Part shown: in pieces, positions 31,550-42,442 of the stretch
Layout of the letters: each line of letters begins with the position of its first letter
Numbering within the stretch: position 1 is the stretch's first letter
Source: Prevotella sp. tf2-5
GTDB lineage: Bacteria > Bacteroidota > Bacteroidia > Bacteroidales > Bacteroidaceae
Length of the DNA stretch: 64,000 nucleotides
Reading direction: 5' to 3'
Assembly: GCF_900115435.1 (NCBI RefSeq)
Contig: NZ_FOWK01000005.1
Coordinates: forward strand, 1 to 64,000
Notes under the pieces: model-generated
Databases searched by the model: none
The model's input: the letters and a program-made list of their open reading frames with translations, nothing else
Told to the model about the DNA's origin: nothing
Position numbers and translations under genes: made by a program

Positions 31550-33993
31550 TACTGACCTGCACGGGTCAGAATGTCATACTCATAAACCTGTCGAATAACA
31601 GGTACCTGAAAGTCCTTGAGTTCTTTCGAGTGCTCAGGGACTTTTATGATGGCTGGTGCATATAAGTCATTAGGACATGCTCCCTTTGCCTCCTTCAAAC
31701 CTTTTCCTGTCAATGGGACATAGGAACGGATACGGAGGACACCTCCGATAGTAGACAATATCTCTGCTTTTTGCAGTGCTCCCTCTTTCCACTGCATATT
31801 GACCTCAAAGCCACCACGGGCTCGTAAGCCCTTTACCTGACCTTCCGACCACATATCTGGGAGGGCGGGCAACAGATGGACTGCCCCGTCATGACTCTGC
31901 AGCAACATCTCTGCGATACCTGCCGCACTACCGAAGTTACCATCAATCTGGAAAGGGGGATGTGCGTCAAAGAGGTTCGGATAGGTACGTCCGTCAGGAT
32001 AATCTTTCATCTTGGCATCATCAGGAAGAAGATGTAACATATTGGAAAGGATACGGAAAGCGTGATTGCCATCCAGCATACGTGCCCAGAAATTAATCTT
32101 CCACCCTAAGCTCCATCCTGTCGCCATATCGCCACGCTGATTCAATGTGTTCCTTGCTGCAGCAAAAAGATCTGGATGACTATAAGGAGATATCTGGTTA
32201 GAGGGATAGAGTCCATAGAGGTGTGAGATATGACGATGCTCATCCTTAGGATCATCACCGTCTTGCAACCACTCCTGTAACTGCCCATAACGTCCTATCT
32301 GCATAGGAGGTAACTGACTGATGGCATACTGAAGTCGCTGGGCATAAGCCTCATCCTTCTCTCCTATGATACGCATCGCGTTCAGGGTATTCGACAACAC
32401 ATCAAAGACAATCTGGTTATCCATTGTCGAACCAGCAGTGACAGTAGTGTTCTTACCCATCGGACCATGTTCTGGAGACACAGTAGGCACCGTCATCAAC
32501 CAGCCATACTGTGGATGACGCTGCATATAATCCAGGAGAAAGTCTGCTGCCCCCTTCATCACATGATAATTCTCACGCAAGAATTCCTTATCACCCGTAA
32601 ACAGGTAGTGTTGCCACAGATGGGTAGTTAGCCATGCCCCACCTGTTGGGAACATCCCCCAGGTAGTGCCATCGACAGGTCCTGCAATACGCCAGAGGTC
32701 AGTGTTATGATGAGCTACCCATCCACCACAGCCATACATCGTCCGTGCAGTCTCTGCCCCAGTATGACTTAAATCACGAATCATGGAGAACAACGGCTGC
32801 TGTGTCTCGGCGAGATTCCCGACCAAGGCAGGCCAGTAATTCATCTCAGCATTGATGTTAATCGTATATTTAGAGTCCCATGGCGCATTCATCTTGTCAT
32901 TCCACACCCCCTGCAGATTAGCTGGTTGTCCACCTGGTTGAGAAGAGGAGATGAGTAGATAACGACCATATTGGAACATCAGTGCCACCATAGCCATATC
33001 CTTACTATCTGCAAAATTCGCAAGACGCTTATCAGTAGGGAGGTTAGCGGCATCCTGACCTCCCAGATACAGGCTGACACGCTGGTATTGTTCCTGATAT
33101 TTATGAAGGTGTCGTTTCAATAACTCATCATAGCTTTTATCACGGACAGAGGCTATTGTCTGTTGGGTGAGCTCGGATGGACGACCGCTGATATCGTGGT
33201 AATTCACGAAATTAGTAGCGGCAGTGATATAAACGGTCGCCTCTGTAGCGTCTTTGATAACGATCATATCCGGGGTGTTGTCCCATGTGCCATCACTCTT
33301 TACCAACACACGGATCTCTGCCGTCAGCCCACCAGGGATACCCTCTTGCTCTACATTTAGCACCGTGGCGACGAGTTCTCCATCTTGCACCCGGCTGCTA
33401 TTCTTGAGTGCGGTAGGGCACCAATGACTTAGAGAGAACTCAAGCTGGGCTTTCTTGTCTGCCTTCAAGCGCATCACGATGACATTATCGGCTTGTGAGG
33501 CAAACACCTCACGGGTATAAGTGACACAATTCTGTTTGTTTTTGTAGATCGTCGTACAGACGGCAGTCTCCAGATCCAACTCTCGACGGAAGCTGGAAGC
33601 ATGCTCAAAATCGATACCTCCAAACAACTTTAAATTACCCAAAGGCAGGAAGCGCATACCATGAGGACCTTTGAAGAAGAATTTGTCAAGGATTGCATGT
33701 GCCGCCTCTTCTTTGCCTGCAAAGATAGAGTCACGCACTTCTTGCAGATGAGCCTTTGCCTCAAGACTATTGTTATGATGAGGAGACCCGCTCCAGAAAG
33801 TTTCTTCGTTCAGTTGTATCGTCTCACCGTCAGTCTCTCCATACACCATCGCTCCCAGATGTGAGTTGCCGATGGGTAATGCCTCCAGCCAATGGGAGGC
33901 TGGTCGGTCATACCAAAGTTTCTGACTTGTCTGCTGCGCCTTGGCGGCAAACATCACGACAGACAACAATAAAGTTAGCAGAATTTTTTTCAT
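31522..33993 (-). CDS. GH95 alpha-L-fucosidase
   Basis: An 823-residue secreted or periplasmic hydrolase with signal peptide ([20 protein letters not shown]). GH95 enzymes release alpha-1,2-linked fucose (some galactose) from host or plant glycans. Catalytic-region motifs are present: [15 protein letters not shown] (the Asn pair), [10 protein letters not shown] (Glu) and [16 protein letters not shown] (Asp). The N-terminal [19 protein letters not shown] is the family start. The frame opens at 34044, but ATG 33993 gives the signal peptide. It lies 20 bases after the S41 protease gene. Length is normal for the family. Confidence 0.95.
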   Translation of the reverse strand: MKKILLTLLLSVVMFAAKAQQTSQKLWYDRPASHWLEALPIGNSHLGAMVYGETDGETIQLNEETFWSGSPHHNNSLEAKAHLQEVRDSIFAGKEEAAHAILDKFFFKGPHGMRFLPLGNLKLFGGIDFEHASSFRRELDLETAVCTTIYKNKQNCVTYTREVFASQADNVIVMRLKADKKAQLEFSLSHWCPTALKNSSRVQDGELVATVLNVEQEGIPGGLTAEIRVLVKSDGTWDNTPDMIVIKDATEATVYITAATNFVNYHDISGRPSELTQQTIASVRDKSYDELLKRHLHKYQEQYQRVSLYLGGQDAANLPTDKRLANFADSKDMAMVALMFQYGRYLLISSSQPGGQPANLQGVWNDKMNAPWDSKYTININAEMNYWPALVGNLAETQQPLFSMIRDLSHTGAETARTMYGCGGWVAHHNTDLWRIAGPVDGTTWGMFPTGGAWLTTHLWQHYLFTGDKEFLRENYHVMKGAADFLLDYMQRHPQYGWLMTVPTVSPEHGPMGKNTTVTAGSTMDNQIVFDVLSNTLNAMRIIGEKDEAYAQRLQYAISQLPPMQIGRYGQLQEWLQDGDDPKDEHRHISHLYGLYPSNQISPYSHPDLFAAARNTLNQRGDMATGWSLGWKINFWARMLDGNHAFRILSNMLHLLPDDAKMKDYPDGRTYPNLFDAHPPFQIDGNFGSAAGIAEMLLQSHDGAVHLLPALPDMWSEGQVKGLRARGGFEVNMQWKEGALQKAEILSTIGGVLRIRSYVPLTGKGLKEAKGACPNDLYAPAIIKVPEHSKELKDFQVPVIRQVYEYDILTRAGQYYFLEARTK

Positions 33994-34013
33994 AAATATA
34001 ATATAATAAGGTA

Positions 34014-35594
34014 TTATGGATTCATTAATTCCAAAGCGCAACAAACAATATCGTTCGCCTCATTCATAATAGCGAAGTACTGACTGGTCTCCCAGAGGTC
34101 ACGTGCCACCAAGGCTTTAAGTTGCAAGCGCAGGTAAGGCAGTGTCTTCTGCAGTTCTTCTTCATCCTTGGGTTTGATCTTCTGTTTCTCAGCCTCGGCG
34201 ACAATACCGTCCGTCACTGACTGTGGTATCTCAAACTCTTTTCTAAACTGGTCAAAAGTAGGATACTTCTTCTGTAACTGTTTGCGATGCTGGTCCACAT
34301 AACGCAGACTGGCATTGATGATATAGGAACGCGCCGACAGCTCACGATGGAAACGGGTATATTTCATGGTGTCTAACGGCACATAATAATCAGGCATGAT
34401 ACCACCGCCGCCATAGACAACACGATGTTCTTTCAACGTATAATATTTCAGTGAGTCTGCGAAATGAATACTGTCAGCATGCATCAGCTCCCCACTCTTC
34501 AGACGGTTCATCACATCCATCGCATAGTCTTCTGCCTTACCCTTCACATACGGTTTCTGGATGCAACGACCTGAGGGTGTATAGTAATGAGCGATGGTCA
34601 AACGAATCATCGAACCGTCAGGCAGGTCGATAGGACGTTGTACCAGTCCCTTACCAAAGGAACGACGCCCCACTACCAGACCACGGTCATGGTCTTGTAT
34701 GGCACCTGTCACGATCTCTGCCGCTGATGCGGAATAGCTGTCTATCAATACTACGACTTTTCCTTTCTCAAAGAGTCCACCACCATGTGAGCGATACTCA
34801 TTACGAGGGGCACGACGTCCTTGGGTATAGACAATCAGGTCATTATTCTTCAAGAACTCATTGGCAATAGCCACGGCAGACTGGAGATAACCGCCTCCGT
34901 TCTCCTGCAAGTCGAGAATCAGCGACTGCATCCCTTCTCCTGTCAGCTTCATCAGACTCTGACAGAACTCCTCATGTGTCTGGGCACCAAAGTTACCAAT
35001 ACGGATATAACCGATACCCGGACGAATCATATAGGTGGCATCTATTGACTTCACAGGTATCTTGTCACGGGTGATGACAAAACGCAGAGTGTCAGCAATA
35101 CCCCTGCGGACAATACCCAGACGGACTTTCGTTCCCTTCGGACCTCGTAACCGTCGCATAATCTCCTCTTTGGGCATGGAGACCCCCGCTATCGTAGTGT
35201 CATTCACATAGACGATACGGTCACCGGCTAGGATTCCTTTCTTCTCGGAAGGACCACCAACAACGGGCTGGACGACCAATAAGGTATCCTCCACCATATT
35301 AAACTGCACCCCGATACCCTCGAAATTACCTTGCAACGGCTCATTAGCAGCCTTCACCTCCTTTGCCGTCATATAACTACTGTGAGGATCAAGCTTCTCA
35401 ATCATTCCGCGAATACCGTCCTCCACCAGTTTCTGCTCATCGACACTGTCCACATAGAGGTTAGAGATCGCCATCTCGGCAATCTGCAGCTTACGCATCG
35501 GACTGTCCTCTCCCATGTTGATACGGAACTGGGCAGAGGCTGCCAGGGTATGCAACGACAACATCGCCGCAAACAGGATGTGCTTCTTAATCAT
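34014..35594 (-). CDS. S41 family C-terminal processing peptidase
   Basis: A 526-residue exported protease of the Ctp/tail-specific group. Signal peptide ([20 protein letters not shown]); PDZ domain about 85-165 ([20 protein letters not shown]); catalytic domain with [17 protein letters not shown], nucleophile Ser in [14 protein letters not shown] and Lys in [12 protein letters not shown]-terminal helical region of about 150 residues follows. It degrades or trims periplasmic proteins. ATG 35594 lies inside the last codons of the topoisomerase gene (8-base overlap), so the two are coupled. Confidence 0.92.
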   Translation of the reverse strand: MIKKHILFAAMLSLHTLAASAQFRINMGEDSPMRKLQIAEMAISNLYVDSVDEQKLVEDGIRGMIEKLDPHSSYMTAKEVKAANEPLQGNFEGIGVQFNMVEDTLLVVQPVVGGPSEKKGILAGDRIVYVNDTTIAGVSMPKEEIMRRLRGPKGTKVRLGIVRRGIADTLRFVITRDKIPVKSIDATYMIRPGIGYIRIGNFGAQTHEEFCQSLMKLTGEGMQSLILDLQENGGGYLQSAVAIANEFLKNNDLIVYTQGRRAPRNEYRSHGGGLFEKGKVVVLIDSYSASAAEIVTGAIQDHDRGLVVGRRSFGKGLVQRPIDLPDGSMIRLTIAHYYTPSGRCIQKPYVKGKAEDYAMDVMNRLKSGELMHADSIHFADSLKYYTLKEHRVVYGGGGIMPDYYVPLDTMKYTRFHRELSARSYIINASLRYVDQHRKQLQKKYPTFDQFRKEFEIPQSVTDGIVAEAEKQKIKPKDEEELQKTLPYLRLQLKALVARDLWETSQYFAIMNEANDIVCCALELMNP

Positions 35595-37527
35595 ATTCTT
35601 CCTCCTCAGGACGGTCTTCCTCAATGACGAGGTTGTCAATGATGAAGTTCTGACGCTCCATCGTGTTCTTTCCCATATAATACTCCAAGAGTTTCTGCAC
35701 TTGGTCGTTCTTATGGAGGGTGACTTGCTCCAAACGGATGTCAGGACCTATAAAACCTGCGAACTCCTCCGGGCTGATCTCACCAAGACCTTTAAAGCGG
35801 GTGATCTCCGGGTCAGGACCTAACTCCTGTATCGCTTTTATACGCTCTTCATCACTATAACAGTAACGGGTCACGAAATCACCCTTCTTGCCATCCTCAC
35901 GCATCTCCTTATTTCGGATCTTTGTACGACGGTTACGGACTCGGAACAAAGGGGTCTGAAGCACATAGACATGTCCCTTCTTTATCAGTTCCGGGAAGAA
36001 CTGCAGGAAGAACGTGATGATCAACAGACGGATATGCATGCCGTCGACATCGGCATCTGTTGCCACGATCACCTTGTTATATCTTAGAGTGTCAAGACCT
36101 TCCTCGATATCCAATGCTGCCTGTAGCAAGTTAAACTCCTCGTTCTCATAGACCACCTTCTTGGTGAGTCCGAAAGAGTTCAGGGGTTTTCCTCGCAAAG
36201 AGAATACCGCCTGTGTGTTCACATCACGACTCTTGGTGATACTTCCACTTGCCGAGTCACCCTCCGTGATGAATATACATGACTCCTCTTTACGGTCGTT
36301 CTTGACATCACTGAAATGGATACGGCAGTCGCGTAATTTACGATTGTGCAGGTTTGCCTTCTTGGCACGGTCACGAGCCAGCTTCGTCACACCAGCCATT
36401 GCCTTACGCTCCCGCTCTGTCTCCTTGATTTTCTGTTCCAGCACCTCCACCACGTCTTGATGGATATGCAGGTAGTTGTCAACCTCCTGTTTGATGAAGT
36501 CACCAACATACTTATTGATACTCACACCATCTGGTGACATCGTGGTAGAACCCAGCTTGATCTTCGTCTGACTCTCGAAGATAGGCTCCTCCACATTGAT
36601 GGAGATAGCTGCCACGATTCCCGTACGGATATCACCATACTCATACTTGTTGAAATACTCCTTGATGGTTCGTGCGATATGTTCCTTGAAAGCACTTTGA
36701 TGTGTTCCACCTTGTGTGGTATGCTGTCCGTTGACGAAAGAATAATACTCCTCACCATACTGATTGGCGTGGGTGAAGGCGATCTCGATGTCCTCGCCCT
36801 GCAGGTGGATGATAGGATAGAGGGCGTCATTCGTCATACGGTCCTTCAACAAGTCCTCCAAGCCATGACGTGAGAGGATGCGCCGACCATTATACATGAT
36901 GGTCAGTCCGATATTCAGGTAAGTATAGTTGCGGAGCATGTTCTCTACGATCTCGTCATGGAACTGGTAGTTGACGAACTTCGTGTTGTCCGGCTCGAAA
37001 TAGATATAGGTGCCGTTCTCATCCTGAGAAGGTTCCGTCACGTCACTGATAAGCTCACCACACTCGAAAACCGCCTTGCGCACCTTGCCGTCACGATAGC
37101 TGTGTACCTCGAAACGACTGCTCAGCGCGTTAACCGCCTTCACACCCACGCCGTTCAGTCCGATAGACTTCTTGAATGCCTTGGAGTCGAACTTGCCACT
37201 GGTGTTGAGGATACTCACCGATTCGATGAGCTTGCCTTGTGGGATACCACGTCCATAGTCTCGGACGGAGATACGGAGGTTATCCTCCACATTGACCTCG
37301 ATGCGCTCACCAGCCTTCATCTTAAACTCGTCGATGGAGTTGTCGAAGACTTCCTTCAACAACACATAGATGCCATCCTCCGGGGAGGATCCGTCACCTA
37401 AGCGTCCGATATACATACCAGGACGGAGGCGGATATGCTGCAGACCTGTCAGTGTCTGGATATTCCCCTCATCATATTCCGGGGTATAGGGGGTTTGGGG
37501 TTGGTTATTGGTTATTTCTTCTTTCAT
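35587..37527 (-). CDS. parE: Type IIA topoisomerase B subunit (ParE-like)
   Basis: A 646-residue ATPase subunit of topoisomerase IV, or possibly a second GyrB-type subunit. The GHKL ATP site shows [17 protein letters not shown] and [13 protein letters not shown]. The transducer domain follows. TOPRIM motifs are [22 protein letters not shown] and [12 protein letters not shown]. The closing [13 protein letters not shown] is typical of B subunits. Length fits ParE, lacking the long GyrB insert. No A subunit lies beside it in this window. It overlaps the GNAT-like gene upstream by four bases. Confidence 0.9.
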   Translation of the reverse strand: MKEEITNNQPQTPYTPEYDEGNIQTLTGLQHIRLRPGMYIGRLGDGSSPEDGIYVLLKEVFDNSIDEFKMKAGERIEVNVEDNLRISVRDYGRGIPQGKLIESVSILNTSGKFDSKAFKKSIGLNGVGVKAVNALSSRFEVHSYRDGKVRKAVFECGELISDVTEPSQDENGTYIYFEPDNTKFVNYQFHDEIVENMLRNYTYLNIGLTIMYNGRRILSRHGLEDLLKDRMTNDALYPIIHLQGEDIEIAFTHANQYGEEYYSFVNGQHTTQGGTHQSAFKEHIARTIKEYFNKYEYGDIRTGIVAAISINVEEPIFESQTKIKLGSTTMSPDGVSINKYVGDFIKQEVDNYLHIHQDVVEVLEQKIKETERERKAMAGVTKLARDRAKKANLHNRKLRDCRIHFSDVKNDRKEESCIFITEGDSASGSITKSRDVNTQAVFSLRGKPLNSFGLTKKVVYENEEFNLLQAALDIEEGLDTLRYNKVIVATDADVDGMHIRLLIITFFLQFFPELIKKGHVYVLQTPLFRVRNRRTKIRNKEMREDGKKGDFVTRYCYSDEERIKAIQELGPDPEITRFKGLGEISPEEFAGFIGPDIRLEQVTLHKNDQVQKLLEYYMGKNTMERQNFIIDNLVIEEDRPEEEEYD

Positions 37528-38678
37528 AGTTTCTTCTTATAGCACCTCCTGCGCTTGTGTAACTCATGCTCCAGATACTGCCACTGCGACTGCACCTTCT
37601 CGTTGGTCTCCATCTCCACATTGGTCTCTCCCCACTTGAAACCGTGTTTCTGATAATGGGGGATGAGGTCGTAGAACAACAGGGCATTGGCTCCTTTCTT
37701 CTGGTATTCTGGCAGGAAACCGATCAGCAACAGGTCCAGACATTCTGCCTTGTGGAATTTCAAGGCTCTCAGACAGTGCCACCAACCGAAGGGCAACAGT
37801 CGTCCGTTCTTGCATTTTTGCAAGGCGCGGGTCATATTGGTGATACTGACACCCACCCCGATGATATCGTGGTCAGGGGTGTTCCAGTCTTCTATCAGAC
37901 AGAGCATATCCATATCAAGCAGGGGGAAGTACATCTTCAGATATTCGTCAATCTGAGCCTCCGTCATCTGCGAGAAGCCATAGATGTCCTGATATGACTT
38001 ATTGACAACCTCCAGCACCTTACGACCGATCTGTTCCTTGCCGAAGATCTGGCTGCGCTTAGGGTGTACGGGATGCAGGTTATAACGCTTCATCACCATC
38101 TCCGAGATTTTCTTGTATTTCTCGGGCATGTCACCCTTGGGCACGATGAGCTTATACTCCACATAGTCATTGTCTTTCTCCCAACCGCCCAACTGCTCCA
38201 TGTGGCGGGGGTAGTAGTCGTAGTTATAAATGGTCGACATCGTACCCAACTGGTCAAAGCCCTCGATGAGCATTCCCTCTGGGTCCATATCCGTGAAACC
38301 CAGGGGACCCACCATCTCTGTCATGCCTTTTTCTCTACCCCATGCTGATACGGCATCGAACAAGGCGCTTGACACCTCCATGTCGTCAATGAAATCAAGC
38401 CATCCGAAACGCACGCTCTTACGGTCCCACCGCTCATTGGCACGATGGTTGATGATACCGGCAATACGTCCTGCTACCTTACCGTCCCGATAGGCAAGGA
38501 AATATTCTGCCTCACAAAACTCAAAGGCAGCATTCTTGTCCTTACTCAGCGTATGCACCTCGTCACTATGGAGATTGGGGGCATCGTAAGGGTTATTGCG
38601 GTAGAGGTCGTAGTGAAACTGGATAAAGGCTTCCAGACTTTTCCTGTCAGTGACTTTCCTGATTTCTACTGTAGACAT
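37524..38678 (-). CDS. GNAT-like N-acetyltransferase family protein, 384 residues
   Basis: A cytosolic protein of the large uncharacterised GNAT-like group common in Bacteroidota. The N-terminal [20 protein letters not shown], then [19 protein letters not shown] and FGWLDFIDD, is the first acetyl-CoA-type fold half. [20 protein letters not shown] is a conserved block of the family. The C-terminal half has [20 protein letters not shown], the Q/R-x-x-G-x acetyl-CoA loop. No substrate is known. It is the first gene of a run through the topoisomerase subunit, the S41 protease and GH95. Confidence 0.8.
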   Translation of the reverse strand: MSTVEIRKVTDRKSLEAFIQFHYDLYRNNPYDAPNLHSDEVHTLSKDKNAAFEFCEAEYFLAYRDGKVAGRIAGIINHRANERWDRKSVRFGWLDFIDDMEVSSALFDAVSAWGREKGMTEMVGPLGFTDMDPEGMLIEGFDQLGTMSTIYNYDYYPRHMEQLGGWEKDNDYVEYKLIVPKGDMPEKYKKISEMVMKRYNLHPVHPKRSQIFGKEQIGRKVLEVVNKSYQDIYGFSQMTEAQIDEYLKMYFPLLDMDMLCLIEDWNTPDHDIIGVGVSITNMTRALQKCKNGRLLPFGWWHCLRALKFHKAECLDLLLIGFLPEYQKKGANALLFYDLIPHYQKHGFKWGETNVEMETNEKVQSQWQYLEHELHKRRRCYKKKL

Positions 38679-38753
38679 GGTATATCCTAATTATGAGAGT
38701 CGCCAGAATTTCTTTTGGCAAAGATACGAAAAAACAGAGAAATACGCAAAGAT

Positions 38754-39971
38754 TTAACCTATTTTACGGCAAATAAACAACAGATGGGTGGCATCCGACA
38801 GGGTTGTTCCGAAAATGAACATGTCTCCACCGTCCTTGAGCTTCAGTTTCTTACGCAGCGTCTCTGCCGTCATGGGGAAGTTACGTACTGCGACATTCGC
38901 CCTCTCGATACCTGTCAGGGCTTTCCTCAACTCCTGCTTGTTCATCGTCGTCATCACCTCCACACGGAACCTCCTGCCTGGGAAATCGCTGACATCATGG
39001 TCGGAAAGGAAGAGATGGGAATGGACGGCTGCCTGTTGCACCTCATATTGGTGGGCAAGGACTTGGAAACATCCTGCCTTCATGATACTGGCATTGGGCT
39101 CGAAGAGGAAAGAAGTTCCATTCGTAACCTCTACCTTTGAGGGAGGGGGGCAGGCTCTGCCATAGGAGAAACTGAAATACTGATCCTTTTCCTTGCTCTG
39201 AAGATTGACACAATGAACTGCCATACTCTCCTCTCCCTCAAGGGGAGGGACTGAGGATACGACCAGCAGGAGCTCTTTACACTCGTTGTCAACACTGACG
39301 ATATGGACCTCTGATACTCCTCCGAGGTCCTCCACCGCCTTATGCCAGTCGAGCATAGGCGATAGTTTCAGGATGATGGTGCCTGCCTTCTCTTTCAGAA
39401 GGGGCAGCAGTTCAATGACATTGGGAGTGCAGTCTTTGATATCATAGGTGCGCCCCCCATGCTCGTCTCTGCGTGCCGGATCAAGGAATATCACATCGGC
39501 ATGGGACATCGTCGTGAGATAGGACGCAGCATCGTCGCACACCACCTCCGCCTCCAGTTCCAGCATCTGGAAATTGTGCCGGGCAATCTCACAAAGCACT
39601 GGGTCGCGCTCGACATAGATCCGTTGGGAACAGGGACGTGACATCAAGGAGAAGTCAACACCAAAGCCGCCTGTCAAATCAAGGAATACCTGATGGGATT
39701 TCGGAATCCCGGAATCTCGGGAGACAAGGCTTTCCTTATATCTCGCCGTCGCCTCACTAGAGCATTGCTCCATGTTCAGATGCGGAGGATAGATGATACC
39801 ATCGACGGCAGCCCATGACGGCAGTTTCGTCCTGGCAGTCTGCCACCCTGCTATCTGACGCAGGGCAAAGGGCATGTCAACCTCTGCCGCCCCCTTTCCT
39901 TTGAGAGCGAGTTGTCGGACATCCTCCAGACGGTGGTCATGGATAAACTGCCGGGTGGTGTCGTTCATCAT
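38754..39971 (-). CDS. SAM-dependent methyltransferase with THUMP-like domain
   Basis: A 405-residue class I methyltransferase. The SAM loop is FLDLTGGFGVDFSLM (about 108-122), followed by RIYVERDPVLCEIA, DAASYLTT and IFLDPARRDEHGG, the DPxR form of motif IV seen in RNA or protein methyltransferases. The C-terminal part (about 310-405) matches the THUMP-like domain of this group. An RNA substrate is likely but not proven. Start ATG 39971 or 39968. It is followed by its own 75-base gap before the GNAT-like gene. Confidence 0.85.
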   Translation of the reverse strand: MMNDTTRQFIHDHRLEDVRQLALKGKGAAEVDMPFALRQIAGWQTARTKLPSWAAVDGIIYPPHLNMEQCSSEATARYKESLVSRDSGIPKSHQVFLDLTGGFGVDFSLMSRPCSQRIYVERDPVLCEIARHNFQMLELEAEVVCDDAASYLTTMSHADVIFLDPARRDEHGGRTYDIKDCTPNVIELLPLLKEKAGTIILKLSPMLDWHKAVEDLGGVSEVHIVSVDNECKELLLVVSSVPPLEGEESMAVHCVNLQSKEKDQYFSFSYGRACPPPSKVEVTNGTSFLFEPNASIMKAGCFQVLAHQYEVQQAAVHSHLFLSDHDVSDFPGRRFRVEVMTTMNKQELRKALTGIERANVAVRNFPMTAETLRKKLKLKDGGDMFIFGTTLSDATHLLFICRKIG

Positions 39972-39985
39972 ACGTCATCGATAAA

Positions 39986-40014
39986 AAAGTGACTCAGGGA
40001 AGCCCTGAGTCACT
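39986..40014 (-). terminator. Strong intrinsic terminator after the isomerase gene
   Basis: A perfect 12-bp stem AGTGACTCAGGG / CCCTGAGTCACT with a three-base loop, followed on the minus strand by TTTTTT. It ends the transcript of the gene at 40030. Confidence 0.92.
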
Positions 40015-40029
40015 ATGTTGATCCTTCGT

Positions 40030-41526
40030 TTATGCAAAAGGATTCTCTGTGGGATAATAGTCACCCTTCGGGAAGTTGTAGTCAATCTCCTCAACGGGGA
40101 TACCCATGTACTTGAGAACCTCCCACAGATACTTACCAGCATGCTCGAACATGACGGCAGCGTGGTGTGGGTAGTGCTTCTCGATGAGCACGTGACGGTA
40201 GAAGCGGCTCATATTCTTGATACCGAAGGTACCGATACTACCGAATGAGCGTGTGGCTACTGGCAGGATCTCGCCCTGGGCGATGTAAGCGCGCAACTTC
40301 GTGTCAGCTGTTGACTGCAGGCGATAGACGGTTGCCTTTCCTGGCTTCAGGTCACCCTCCAGCGTACCGTTGGTCACCTCTACAGGCAGGGCACGTGCCA
40401 TGATGCGCTGGAAGCACATCTGACAGTTGCAGACCTTAGAGGATGCTGTGTTACCACAGTGGAAGCCCATGAAGATCTCCTTGTCTGTGTAGCTGTCGCA
40501 CTCGAATTTTTTACCCTTGATGCTCTCCTCGTACATATCCTTAGGTACGGAGTTATTGATGTCAAGCAGGGTAACAGCATCCTGTGTGATGCAGGTTCCA
40601 ATGAACTCAGAGAGGGCACCATAGATGTCCACCTCACAAGCTACGGGGATGCCACGACCTGTCAGACGGCTGTTGACATAGCAGGGAACGAAACCGAACA
40701 TGGTCTGGAAAGCAGGCCAGCACTTGTTCGCCATAGCCACATACTTACGAGAGCCCTTATGAGCCTCGATCCAGTCTGTCAGTGTCAGTTCGTATTGTGC
40801 GAGTTTAGGAAGTACCTGGGGAATCTTGTTACCAGTACCCAGCTCTGCAGCCATATCCTTCACGACATCGTCGATGCGTGGGTCGCCGGCATGCTTCTGG
40901 AAAGCCTCCAGCAAGTCGAGCTCTGAGTTCTCCTCGATCTCCACGTCGAGATCATAGAGGGCACGGATAGGAGCGTTACAAGCCAGGAAGTTGTTTGGAC
41001 GAGGACCGAAGCTGATAATCTTCAGGTTCTGCAGACCGACGATGGCACGGGCGATAGGAATAAACTCATGGATCATCTCTGCACATGCTTCTGCGTCGCC
41101 TACAGGTTCCTCGGGGATATAGGCGCGGGTCTTGCGGAGGGACAGCGCCTGGCTGGCATTCAGCATACCGCAGTAGGCGTCACCACGTCCGTCAATCAGG
41201 TCGTTCTGTGTCTCCTCGGCGGCAGCGCAGAACATCGTAGGACCCTGGAACCAGTCGGCAATCATGGTCTCGGAGATCTCTGGACCGAAGTTGCCCAGGA
41301 AGACACACAATGCGTTACATCCAGCTTTCTGTACGTCTGCCAGTGCCTGCTGTGCGTGAATCTCACTCTCTACGATAGTAATAGGACACTCATAGATATC
41401 GGCAGCGCCGAATTTCTCTACATACTTGGCTACCAATGCCTTGCGGCGGTTTACTGCCAGTGACTCGGGGAAACAGTCGCGGCTGACGGCGACAATTCCA
41501 ACCTTCATTTCAGGTACATTTTTCAT
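40030..41526 (-). CDS. L-fucose/L-arabinose isomerase family protein
   Basis: A 498-residue member of the FucI/AraA superfamily, whose members interconvert aldose and ketose sugars using a divalent metal. Expected metal ligands are visible in order: Glu in VACEVDIYGAL, Asp in LLDINNSVP, His in MGFHCGNTASSKV. It differs from classic FucI in length and sequence, so the true sugar is open. Codon use is that of a highly expressed gene. ATG 41526 is chosen; a minus-strand TATCTTTG (41579-41572) lies upstream. It has its own terminator and stands alone rather than in a fucose operon. Confidence 0.85.
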   Translation of the reverse strand: MKNVPEMKVGIVAVSRDCFPESLAVNRRKALVAKYVEKFGAADIYECPITIVESEIHAQQALADVQKAGCNALCVFLGNFGPEISETMIADWFQGPTMFCAAAEETQNDLIDGRGDAYCGMLNASQALSLRKTRAYIPEEPVGDAEACAEMIHEFIPIARAIVGLQNLKIISFGPRPNNFLACNAPIRALYDLDVEIEENSELDLLEAFQKHAGDPRIDDVVKDMAAELGTGNKIPQVLPKLAQYELTLTDWIEAHKGSRKYVAMANKCWPAFQTMFGFVPCYVNSRLTGRGIPVACEVDIYGALSEFIGTCITQDAVTLLDINNSVPKDMYEESIKGKKFECDSYTDKEIFMGFHCGNTASSKVCNCQMCFQRIMARALPVEVTNGTLEGDLKPGKATVYRLQSTADTKLRAYIAQGEILPVATRSFGSIGTFGIKNMSRFYRHVLIEKHYPHHAAVMFEHAGKYLWEVLKYMGIPVEEIDYNFPKGDYYPTENPFA

Positions 41527-41687
41527 GTTGTTCAATGTTATTAATAAGTATTGTTTAGCTACTAATTGCTGCAAAGATACAAAGAAGAAAGTAAAAAACC
41601 CCATATTTTAGGTTTTTTAATTCTCCCAATCATAAAAATAGTCAACTTTGCGGTTATTTTCATATTTTTTTCGTAATTTCGCAGCCC

Positions 41688-42374
41688 ATGGCAATCAGAT
41701 ACACACATAAGGAAGAACTATGGAACGCATGGAGCCATGCTGGCGGCATCCTCATGGGGGTCACCTTCGGCATCATATTCCTCGTCATGGCGTTCAAGGG
41801 CGACAACCCCTGGGCACGCCTGGGTGTCTGTCTCTACCTCTTCGGGATGTTAGGCTCCTATGCGGCGTCAACCATCTACCACACCCTGCCCCGACGCTCG
41901 AAATGGAAGGAGCGGTTGCGTAAATGGGATCATGCCGCTATCTACTGGCATATCGCAGGCTCCTACTCTCCCCTGACGCTGATCGCCCTGCTCCAACAAA
42001 ACTGTCAACTGTCAGTTGTCAACTCTCAACTAACCATCAACTGGGGATGGAGCCTTTTCATCTTCGTATGGACCTGTGCCCTTGCCGGCACCATCATCAG
42101 CTTCGTCAAACTCAAGGAGCACTCTAACATCGAGACGTTCTGTTTCATCGGCATGGGACTGAGCATCCTCGTCGCCTTCAAACCGCTCCTCAACACGGTC
42201 TCCACTGCCGCCGTGATATGGCTCATCGCCGAGGGTGTCGCCTATATCACCGGTGCCGCCTTCTATACCCTCCACCGGAAGCGTTACATGCACTCCGTCT
42301 TCCATTTCTTTGTCCTTGCCGGCAGCCTCTGCCACATCATCGCCGTCTGGGATGTGCTGATGGAATATCTGTAA
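41688..42374 (+). CDS. Hemolysin III (PAQR) family membrane protein
   Basis: A 228-residue protein with seven membrane helices of the YqfA/hemolysin III type. Conserved metal-site residues appear in SYAASTIYHTLPRRSKW, WDHAAIYWHIAGSYSPL and the C-terminal HSVFHFFVLAGSLCHIIAVW. The role in bacteria is uncertain; eukaryotic relatives are receptors or ceramidase-like hydrolases. Between helices 3 and 4 is a loop QQNCQLSVVNSQLTINWGW coded by heptamer tract H4, which looks like an insertion relative to the compact family. A TAATTTCG -7-like box lies just upstream of the start. Confidence 0.88.
   Translation: MAIRYTHKEELWNAWSHAGGILMGVTFGIIFLVMAFKGDNPWARLGVCLYLFGMLGSYAASTIYHTLPRRSKWKERLRKWDHAAIYWHIAGSYSPLTLIALLQQNCQLSVVNSQLTINWGWSLFIFVWTCALAGTIISFVKLKEHSNIETFCFIGMGLSILVAFKPLLNTVSTAAVIWLIAEGVAYITGAAFYTLHRKRYMHSVFHFFVLAGSLCHIIAVWDVLMEYL
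42000..42041. repeat. Heptamer tract H4 (AACTGTC type)
   Basis: Six units: AACTGTC, AACTGTC, AGTTGTC, AACTCTC, AACTAAC, CATCAAC. On the minus strand it reads GAGAGTTGACAACTGACAGT, the same family as tract H2. It is in frame in the hemolysin III gene. Confidence 0.88.
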
Positions 42375-42389
42375 AAAAGAATAATTTCT

Positions 42390-42421
42390 TTTGGCATTTC
42401 TCTCGTTTTTTCGTAACTTTG
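42390..42421 (+). promoter_or_regulatory. Promoter of the heterodimeric ABC exporter operon
   Basis: TTTG (42390-42393), 20 bases, TAACTTTG (42414-42421), consensus spacing. The transcription start near 42428 fits the GTG start codon at 42443. Confidence 0.85.
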
Positions 42422-42442
42422 CCATCCATAACCTAAAAGGAA

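Noticed and set aside
7323-41526. A fucose utilisation locus formed by the GT11, GH95 and fucose-isomerase-like genes
   Set aside because: They are many kilobases apart, on separate transcripts, with no fucose kinase, aldolase or transporter near them.
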